Below, piece after piece: positions 57,803 through 64,000 of a DNA stretch of 64,000 nucleotides. Numbering within the stretch: the first letter of the stretch is position 1; each line of letters starts with the position of its first letter. A program made the position numbers and the translations under genes. The stretch is from Flavobacteriales bacterium UBA6057 (GTDB lineage Bacteria > Bacteroidota > Bacteroidia > Flavobacteriales_G > Salibacteraceae): positions 383,247-447,246 of the forward strand of contig DIYJ01000014.1 in the NCBI GenBank assembly GCA_002428995.1. The letters run 5' to 3'. Below the pieces are notes generated by a model. It was not told the origin of the DNA, did no database searches, and saw only the letters and a list, made by a program, of their open reading frames with translations.

Positions 57803-58717
57803 ATGAAAATCAATACGCTCATCACCCTCCCAAAAATTGTGTTGGTCACGCTGCTCATAGCTACTGTGAGTTGTAGCGAAACATCTACAGACGTGGCTTC
57901 CACAAAACAACAAACAAGTATGAACACAGAAGTCAATCCAACAAGTCAGGAAAACACAGGAGATCAGGTCATTCGAAGAACGGCTCCTTACAAGTATCCC
58001 TCAAAGAAGATTCTCTACATCGTCTCGAACCCGGCTCTGTTGAAGGGGCAAATCCCCGTGGGCTTTTTTGCCGAAGAATTGACCCGTCCCTTCTTTGAGT
58101 TTATTCAAGCTGGTCATGAGGTGGATCTGGCGTCTTCACAGGGCGGGAAAGTAGAGTTTGACGGCTTTTCCGATCCTCAAAATGAAATGACCTTCTATCC
58201 GAACGACCTCGTCACGATTGGATTCAGCAACCACAAGGATTTTGGAAAGCTCATGGAAAACACGCTGGCGATCGCAGATGTGAATGTGAATGATTACGAT
58301 GCTGTGTGTGTGGCAGGAGGTGGAGGTCCGCTCATTACGTTTAAGGACGATACCAAGCTTCATGATTTCATTGGCGAGTTTTACGAAAAGGATAAGGTCG
58401 TAGGACTGCTTTGCCACGGCACCAGCCTGTTGCTGTGGGCCACTACGAGCAGTGGTGAACTGGTGGCGAACGGCAAGACCTGGACCGGATACTGCAATGC
58501 AGAAGAAGAGATGAACAACCAAGCGGCTGGCTTTGAACTCAACGACTACACCATAGAGTCAGAGGCTTCGAAAATTCCAAATACCCACTACGAGCATGCC
58601 GATCCACTTGTGCCATTCGCGATCAGAGACGGTAATTTGATCACAGGTCAACAACAACACAGCAGCGCACTCTTCGCAGAGCTCGTCATTGAAGCGTTGT
58701 CAGAAAACGACCAATAA
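57803..58717 (+). CDS. DJ-1/PfpI-family lipoprotein
   Basis: 304-residue lipoprotein: signal (TLITLPKIVLVTLLIATVSC), then a Ser/Thr-rich linker and a DJ-1/PfpI domain. Catalytic features: GFFAEELTRPFFEF, VCVAGGGGPLI, and the nucleophile elbow LLCHGTSLLLWA with Cys. Family members are glyoxalase III-type enzymes, chaperones (Hsp31) or amidotransferase-like; one on the envelope is unusual. ATG 57803 is chosen; upstream codons precede the signal. It is 119 bp before an AraC gene on the same strand. Confidence 0.87.
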   Translation: MKINTLITLPKIVLVTLLIATVSCSETSTDVASTKQQTSMNTEVNPTSQENTGDQVIRRTAPYKYPSKKILYIVSNPALLKGQIPVGFFAEELTRPFFEFIQAGHEVDLASSQGGKVEFDGFSDPQNEMTFYPNDLVTIGFSNHKDFGKLMENTLAIADVNVNDYDAVCVAGGGGPLITFKDDTKLHDFIGEFYEKDKVVGLLCHGTSLLLWATTSSGELVANGKTWTGYCNAEEEMNNQAAGFELNDYTIESEASKIPNTHYEHADPLVPFAIRDGNLITGQQQHSSALFAELVIEALSENDQ

Positions 58718-58819
58718 AGCCCTCGTGAAAGCACCGGTTTGAATGGCCCTTTTTCAAGCGATGGATTACAACCTGAGGAAAGCAATTTGTTCTCCTCAGG
58801 TTCTCGCTGTATATACCAA

Positions 58820-58833
58820 CACCTTAACTTAGA
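58820..58833 (+). promoter_or_regulatory. CACSTTAACTTAGA motif shared by two AraC loci (copy 2)
   Basis: CACCTTAACTTAGA ends 3 bp before the AraC start codon. At this distance it cannot be an ordinary -7 element for the ATG used, so an operator or chance match must be considered. Confidence 0.25.
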
Positions 58834-58836
58834 ACA

Positions 58837-59751
58837 ATGGCCCACAACATCACTTTCAACACCATCAGCGAAGTCCACCAATCCCTTGGGCTGGCTAAAC
58901 CGAGTCATCCATTGGTGACGGTGGTGTACAACAGCGAGATCGGGGAAGTTGGTGACTTTCAGGATGTCAAGGTGATCATGAACCTCTACCAGATCGTTTT
59001 CAAAAAGGGCGGATGTGGGGCCCTTCAGTATGGCAGAAACTCCTATGACTATCAGGAGGGCACACTGCTTTTCATCGAACCCGGTCAGGTGATGCAATAC
59101 GGCAACGAACAGCCCGGCAATGAGGAGCCGGATGAAGGATGGACCCTTGGCTTTCATCCAGACCTGGTGTTGCGATCCAATCTGGCTGAAAAGCTCCGTT
59201 CCTATTCCTTTTTCCACTACGACTCCAACGAAGCGCTTCATCTGTCTGAAGAGGAGCGCTTGATGATTGAAGGCATTCTGGATATTATCAGAAAGGAATA
59301 CAGCCAAAACCTCGACAAACACAGTCAAAACCTTATTACCACCAATATTGAGCTGTTGCTGGACTATTGCGTGCGCTTTTACGATCGCCAGTTTTACACC
59401 CGATCAAACCTGAACTCGGATATCGTTTCAAGATTTGATCGACTGCTGAGGACGTATTACGAGAATCGTATCATGCAGGAGCTGGGCATTCCAACCGTGA
59501 ATTACTGTGCCGGAGAGCTCAACCTTACACCGAGCTATCTCGGTGACTTGATTAAAAAAGAGACAGGTGGTTCGGCCCAGGAACGCATACACAGGTTCGT
59601 GATAGACCGCGCGAAAGTTCAACTGCTGAACTCCACGGATTCTGTGAGTCAGATTGGTTTCGAGCTGGGGTTTGAATACCCCCAACACTTCAGCAACCTC
59701 TTCAAGTCTAAAACGGGATTAAGCCCCAGAGCTTTCCGAAGTCAGAACTGA
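58837..59751 (+). CDS. AraC-family transcriptional regulator
   Basis: 304-residue paralogue of the regulator at 14464, alignable throughout: cupin-like sensor (EGTLLFIEPGQVMQYG, DEGWTLGFHPDLV), SNEALHLSEEERL, and a double HTH (AGELNLTPSYLGDLIKKETG and SVSQIGFELGFEYPQHFSNL, FKSKTGLSP). Effector unknown. It may respond to the same type of compound as its paralogue; the neighbouring DJ-1 lipoprotein (upstream) and DUF481-like barrel (downstream) are candidate targets. Confidence 0.92.
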   Translation: MAHNITFNTISEVHQSLGLAKPSHPLVTVVYNSEIGEVGDFQDVKVIMNLYQIVFKKGGCGALQYGRNSYDYQEGTLLFIEPGQVMQYGNEQPGNEEPDEGWTLGFHPDLVLRSNLAEKLRSYSFFHYDSNEALHLSEEERLMIEGILDIIRKEYSQNLDKHSQNLITTNIELLLDYCVRFYDRQFYTRSNLNSDIVSRFDRLLRTYYENRIMQELGIPTVNYCAGELNLTPSYLGDLIKKETGGSAQERIHRFVIDRAKVQLLNSTDSVSQIGFELGFEYPQHFSNLFKSKTGLSPRAFRSQN

Positions 59752-59772
59752 CAGCACTCTCGACTGATTGGA

Positions 59773-60534
59773 ATGTATAAACCCCTATCCGTCCTGGCGG
59801 TGCTTTTACTCATGGCACTTTCGGCCTCGGCACAGGATTCGGCCCGGCACATTGGATACAGCATCAAGCTCAATGTTTCTGGACGTTATCTGACTGGCCA
59901 GTTTGATCAGTTCGTTCTCTCTACGAGACTCGATGCTCAGGTGGAGTCAAAGAAAATGCTACTCCACAATAGCAGCTCCTATCGCTTCAACCGAACGAGT
60001 GCCTTGGTCATTGAAGACAATTGGTATCAACTGATCTCACTTATATATGCTCATCACAGGCGCTTCTCGCCCGTTGGCTTTTACCACTTCGATAATAACC
60101 TGATGTTTCGGGTAAAGCGAAGGCATCTTTATGGATTGGGTGCAGGCACTGGCAAAGAGTGGGTCAGTCACAGTTTTCGATTGGATGTTGGATTGGGCTA
60201 TGATCACACGACCTATGCTGGACAAACGTTTGAAAACTCTGATAAAACGGGTTCAACCAGAAGTCGCAGTCTGGCCATTGCCAGGCTATTACATCACCAT
60301 CGCCTGTTCAAGGAGAAAATCATCCTCAACAATGACGTGTTTTATCGGCACTCTCTGGAAGAAGCTTCTGACTTCATGATGATTGTCAACGCAGGGCTTT
60401 CGGTGGCCATTTTGAAAAACCTACTGATGACCGGGAACTTTGAGTATCGCTTTGAAAACGTGCACCTCAGTGCGCTACCGGCCTTGAATACAACCCTGCT
60501 TTTTGGACTGACCTACAGCATTGATAGAAACTGA
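59773..60534 (+). CDS. DUF481-like outer-membrane protein
   Basis: 253-residue protein with signal peptide (ending ASAQDS) and alternating beta-barrel strands (LNVSGRYLTGQFDQFVLSTR, RRHLYGLGAGTGKEW, SFRLDVGLGYDHTTY, and the closing TTLLFGLTYSI). This fits the DUF481 type of small outer-membrane beta-barrel. Function unknown; it lies 21 bp downstream of the AraC gene and may be co-transcribed. Confidence 0.7.
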   Translation: MYKPLSVLAVLLLMALSASAQDSARHIGYSIKLNVSGRYLTGQFDQFVLSTRLDAQVESKKMLLHNSSSYRFNRTSALVIEDNWYQLISLIYAHHRRFSPVGFYHFDNNLMFRVKRRHLYGLGAGTGKEWVSHSFRLDVGLGYDHTTYAGQTFENSDKTGSTRSRSLAIARLLHHHRLFKEKIILNNDVFYRHSLEEASDFMMIVNAGLSVAILKNLLMTGNFEYRFENVHLSALPALNTTLLFGLTYSIDRN

Positions 60535-60710
60535 ATTCAGTCCCTGTTCTGCATGATCGATTAGGGGAAAATACTCTATGATGTGGGGGTTCCTGGCCGG
60601 ATCTTTGTTTCGTAATTAAACTTCCTCTGGAATCTACCTCGTGAGTTGAAAACAACCCTGCGGTTCCAGGAGCAATCCACTCGGATTCTGCAGAAAACAA
60701 CCTCGGAAAA

Positions 60711-60923
60711 ATGAAGCTCGCAGAAGTTAACTCAATATGCTTGATAGCATCATTGCTGCTCTGCATGGCAGCGTGCTCCAATAGAAAAGTGATGACGACC
60801 TCCGAAGACGAGGCGGCACCGAAGGAAAAGGTGACCCGTGAAGATAGCTTGAGCTATCAGCGTGGTGTGCGGCACTCAGTGGAAGAAAAACTCTCCAGAA
60901 AATATAAGAACGATGACAAGTAG
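60711..60923 (+). CDS. Small lipoprotein
   Basis: 70-residue lipoprotein with signal ICLIASLLLCMAAC (lipobox Cys at about residue 22) and a charged mature tail (EDEAAPKEKVTREDSLSYQR). No family known. Its last 11 bp overlap the start of the sialidase-like gene, so they are co-translated. Confidence 0.6.
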   Translation: MKLAEVNSICLIASLLLCMAACSNRKVMTTSEDEAAPKEKVTREDSLSYQRGVRHSVEEKLSRKYKNDDK

Positions 60924-62592
60924 ACTCATCATGACCCTGATGTTGGGTATTGTTGTGGCTGTAGCAAATAGCCAGGGATACGATACTTCTGTCAGTGGCA
61001 GTACCAATGCTCAGCAGGACGAGGGAGAGGCACACATTGCCATCAATCCGTTGGATTCCGCGCAAATGGTGCTTGGATTTATGGAGATCGCACCAGATGG
61101 TTTGGTCAACTTCGAAATCTACTCTTCTTCTGATGAGGGCAACAGCTGGCAGGCTTCCTCCTTTGATCCCATTGCCTTTATGCAGAATGGGGATCTCAAC
61201 GGATACGATCAAATTGGGGGAGGCGACATCGTTTTCGCCTATGATCAGTCGGGTACACTGTATTGCTCATGGATCACCCTTTGGGCCGATTTAAGCTCCA
61301 CTTCCCCATTTGATTCCTGCTTATGGAAGAGCAGCTGGGCGCAGTCTACAGACAACGGGGTCACCTTTTCAACGGCCGCAGGAACGGACAAATACTTTGC
61401 GGAAGGACTGATTGATGTGCAGGGAGCCATCACCGTGCTCGATTCCGCAGACGGCATCGCTGACAGGCAATGGATGGTGGTAGATCAGACCAACGGACCA
61501 AATGCCAACAAGCTGTATGTGGGCTACATCAATTACCCTTATGAAATTGCGAATACAGGCCTGAAAATCAAGACCAAATTGCCATCGGAAACGGGCTTTT
61601 CTGAAGCATCGGTGGCTTACTTAGGATCCGGCCAATTCACCAATATACAGATGGACAGTGAAGGGGTCCTGCATTACACCTTCGTTGATTTTGACTCCAA
61701 TCACATCTACCATGTCTCCTCTGATGATGGCGGGCAGACGTTTTCAGATGCACACCTCATCGCCAATGGTCAGAATGTATTTCCAGAGAATGCTTTTAAA
61801 ATCAGTGATCGTGAGAACGCTGCTCCCTCGCTGGCCATTGACGGTGAAAACGATCTGCATTTGGTGTGGGCCGATTTCCCTTTTGGAGACCCACTTCCTG
61901 CCACGTTCTACAGTCAGTCAACTGATGGCGGACAAACATGGAGCACTCCATTGCCACTGTCTGACATTTTTGGTCACGAAGCATTCATGCCGGTTGTTTC
62001 AGCCCACAAAAACCGTGTGTCTATAGGGGCGCACATTTTCGAAGAAGACAAGAAAACGGCCTACTACGTGGCGCTTTCCAATGATTACGGGAGCAGCTTT
62101 GAAGACACAGTGAGAATGAGCAGCGCTATCACAGATTTCAACACCGTGAGCCCTTTCCGCTTTGTGGGAGACTATTCTTCCAGCGTCAGGACTTATTGCA
62201 ACATCTACAGCCTGTGGACAGATTGCGCCAGCAATGGTTGTAAGCAATATGTCGCCAAGTATGACCAATGTGCCGCTGATACGGTCGATACGCTCATCAA
62301 TGTCGGCCTGTGGGAGTTGACACCCGTCAACAGCGAATTCCGTTTTGTCAACTTGTTCCCCAATCCCGCTACTGATCACGTCCAACTGTTGCTGGACAGC
62401 GATGTGTCGGGAAAAGCCACCCTCGAAATCATGGATGTTTCTGGTAAGACGCTCAGACAGCAGGCTGAAGGCTTGCAACCAGGTGAAAACCGATTCGATG
62501 TGAATACCTCAGACCTTGCTCCGGGACAATACTTTCTCCGATTCACTGATCCTTCAGGCACTTTCCTGACGAAGGCCTTCAGGAAGGTATGA
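60913..62592 (+). CDS. T9SS-secreted BNR/sialidase-like protein
   Basis: 559-residue secreted protein: signal peptide around residues 1-23 (TLMLGIVVAVANSQG), then sialidase/BNR-type repeats with Asp-box-like motifs (SSDEGNSWQA, STDNGVTF, SSDDGGQTF, STDGGQTWSTPLPL, SNDYGSSF). A type-A T9SS sorting domain occupies about the last 80 residues (LFPNPATDHVQLLLDS ... LRFTDPSGTF). It could be an exo-sialidase or a non-enzymatic propeller; I cannot see the arginine triad clearly. The start at 60913 overlaps the small lipoprotein gene; a Met six codons later is also possible. Confidence 0.8.
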   Translation: MTSRLIMTLMLGIVVAVANSQGYDTSVSGSTNAQQDEGEAHIAINPLDSAQMVLGFMEIAPDGLVNFEIYSSSDEGNSWQASSFDPIAFMQNGDLNGYDQIGGGDIVFAYDQSGTLYCSWITLWADLSSTSPFDSCLWKSSWAQSTDNGVTFSTAAGTDKYFAEGLIDVQGAITVLDSADGIADRQWMVVDQTNGPNANKLYVGYINYPYEIANTGLKIKTKLPSETGFSEASVAYLGSGQFTNIQMDSEGVLHYTFVDFDSNHIYHVSSDDGGQTFSDAHLIANGQNVFPENAFKISDRENAAPSLAIDGENDLHLVWADFPFGDPLPATFYSQSTDGGQTWSTPLPLSDIFGHEAFMPVVSAHKNRVSIGAHIFEEDKKTAYYVALSNDYGSSFEDTVRMSSAITDFNTVSPFRFVGDYSSSVRTYCNIYSLWTDCASNGCKQYVAKYDQCAADTVDTLINVGLWELTPVNSEFRFVNLFPNPATDHVQLLLDSDVSGKATLEIMDVSGKTLRQQAEGLQPGENRFDVNTSDLAPGQYFLRFTDPSGTFLTKAFRKV

Positions 62593-62678
62593 TCGATACT
62601 TGATCCAAGTGAAGATCAGGTAAATAAGGACTTTTTACGACAGTTGCAGGCGAGCGTTGAAACGGAAATTCGTCCGCC

Positions 62679-64000
62679 TCAAAGATCCAGCACAAACTCC
62701 GTGCTCGTTCCAGAATGGGAGTGGGCCGATATGCTTCCACCATGCAAGTGCATGATTTGCTTGGACACGCTCAGGCCAATGCCTGAACCGTTTTCCTTGG
62801 TGGTATAGAATGGGATAAACAGCTCGTCCAGCGCTGCTTGTTGGAAGCCAATGCCATTGTCGCGGACGGTTAACCGAAGTCGTTCCTCTTCTCCTGTTTC
62901 GGTGCGGATCTCTACGCGCTTTTCCTCCATGTTTTCAAGGGCGTCTGCCGCATTGTTAAGCAGGTTGAGGATGACATGTGTTAGCAAGCGCTCATCGCCT
63001 ACAAACGTGGCCTTCGGATAGTCATTGGTGATCAGCAGTTCAATGCCGCCCTCGCTGCGCCTGGGTTCAAACAGCAATCGGATGGAAGCCAGCCATTCTT
63101 CAAGCGTGATGGCGTCAAAGACTGGAGTCGGGATCTTGGTGAGCTTGCGGTAGTCTTCCACAAAGTTCTGGAGTCCGGCTGTGCGCTCTTCCACCACGGA
63201 AAGCCCGGCAGCGGCATCGTCTACCTTTTGTTGATTGAGTTCGGATACGTCCAGCGGCTTGCCATCTTTTTGGAAATAGGCCAGTAGCGTGTTGCTCAGC
63301 GAAGTGATGGGAGCGATGGAATTCATGATTTCGTGCGTCATGATTCGAATGAGCTTTTGCCAGGTTTCCAACTCATTTTCTTCCAGCTCTGCCCGCACAT
63401 CATACAACGAATAGAGTCGGAATTCCTTCTCATTGAATTGCAGGGCGACCATTTTGACAGAAACCTGTCTCAGCCTGCCGCCATCCGGGATTTTGACGGT
63501 CACGCTCTGGCCCGTCTTCAGTCCTTGCATGGCCTGAAAAAGATCGGGTTGCTCCTGCGCCAGGCGATCCACGTGTGTCAGGGTTCTTAAGCCGGTCAAC
63601 CGCAAGGCAGCATCATTGGCCACTTCCACAAAGCCAGCCTTGTCCAGCGCGATGATGCCTGTGGCAGATCGCTTCATAAACTCCATAAAGAAGCGTTCAC
63701 TTTGCTCCTGTTTCTGGCGCACTTCCGCGATCATCTCGTTCACGCGGTTCAGGTTTTGGTGCATGCCACGCAAGCTCGGATGCGAGGCGTTTTCTGGGAA
63801 CCGAATGCTGTTGTCCTCGTTGCGAACGGCATCAAAAAAGAAGTCCAGTGTGCGATAGACGGAATTGACAAATCGAATAAGGCTGAACACCAGAAAAACG
63901 GCCGCGGCCAGCGCGATCAGACCGATATCCCATGCACCATCGTAAAAGGAGATGCTGCCAACCGAGATAGCAACGATCAGCGCGATGAGCCGAATGACCA
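62679..64000 (-). CDS. NtrB/NtrY-like sensor histidine kinase, 5' end beyond window
   Basis: Frame open to the right edge of the window; at least 440 residues visible. It begins with two hydrophobic segments (about IRLIALIVAISVGSIS and ALAAAVFLVFSLIRF), then a coiled linker, a PAS domain (MKRSATGIIALDKAGFVEVA), an H box (IRIMTHEIMNSIAPITSLSN) and an ATPase domain (NLLNNAADAL, DNGIGF, GSGIGLSVSKQI). This architecture fits NtrY-like sensor kinases. A partner regulator is not in the window. Confidence 0.88.
   Translation of the reverse strand, partial: VIRLIALIVAISVGSISFYDGAWDIGLIALAAAVFLVFSLIRFVNSVYRTLDFFFDAVRNEDNSIRFPENASHPSLRGMHQNLNRVNEMIAEVRQKQEQSERFFMEFMKRSATGIIALDKAGFVEVANDAALRLTGLRTLTHVDRLAQEQPDLFQAMQGLKTGQSVTVKIPDGGRLRQVSVKMVALQFNEKEFRLYSLYDVRAELEENELETWQKLIRIMTHEIMNSIAPITSLSNTLLAYFQKDGKPLDVSELNQQKVDDAAAGLSVVEERTAGLQNFVEDYRKLTKIPTPVFDAITLEEWLASIRLLFEPRRSEGGIELLITNDYPKATFVGDERLLTHVILNLLNNAADALENMEEKRVEIRTETGEEERLRLTVRDNGIGFQQAALDELFIPFYTTKENGSGIGLSVSKQIMHLHGGSISAHSHSGTSTEFVLDL

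Overview
The window reads as a chromosomal segment of a Bacteroidota bacterium, probably Flavobacteriales (a Cryomorphaceae/Schleiferiaceae-like lineage is my guess, low confidence). The evidence is secreted proteins ending in type IX secretion (T9SS) type-A sorting domains, a GSCFA protein, a type I asparaginase, a membrane-anchored TPR-LuxR regulator, many TTG starts and weak Shine-Dalgarno signals. No plasmid or phage replication genes, CRISPR array, rRNA or intact insertion sequence is visible.

Layout. (1) 1-5068 is compact housekeeping: the end of an OmpR-type response regulator with its histidine kinase, a GSCFA protein, a GT-B glycosyltransferase and an SDR-trmB-alkyltransferase-like operon. 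(2) 5.1-20.8 kb is a loose accessory region of lipoproteins, a frameshifted bicupin, a CPBP protease, an HxlR regulator with a divergent membrane gene, a serine hydrolase, SMI1/KNR4, two SDR/AraC loci and a GNAT pair. Its spacers carry several copies of a structured palindromic repeat of about 200-380 bp, ATCAGATGAT-rich spacers and an 18-20 bp periodic array. (3) 20.8-32.7 kb is ordered again: a GT9 glycosyltransferase, tatD, an outer-membrane porin, ansA, a TMTC-like TPR membrane protein, two T9SS cargo proteins and a TPR-LuxR regulator. (4) A tRNA-Ser(GGA) with terminator at 32.8 kb, then about 700 bp of gene-free DNA with a perfect 32-bp palindrome, leads into the main feature.

(5) 33.7-57.3 kb is a Tc (ABC) toxin island. 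A giant TcA-like subunit (3932 aa) carries an N-terminal extension of about 1000 residues with collagen-like Gly-X-Y tracts and duplicated tail-fibre-like modules. It is followed by a fused TcB-TcC/Rhs protein (2557 aa) with a variable C-terminal tip. Downstream is an array of small, AT-richer genes: immunity-like proteins (one HEAT-like, one Imm11-like), two copies of a hairpin element with pair-preserving changes, and an orphan AHH-nuclease tip. The orphan begins with the same 44-residue junction found in the resident tip (35 of 44 identical). This is the polymorphic-toxin tip-exchange architecture grafted on a Tc machine, and it suggests the translocated cargo is, or was, poisonous to bacteria (inference).

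(6) 57.8-64 kb holds a DJ-1/PfpI lipoprotein, an AraC regulator paralogous to the one at 14.5 kb, an outer-membrane DUF481-like protein, a small lipoprotein overlapping a T9SS-secreted BNR/sialidase-like protein, and the 3' part of an NtrB/NtrY-like histidine kinase running off the window.
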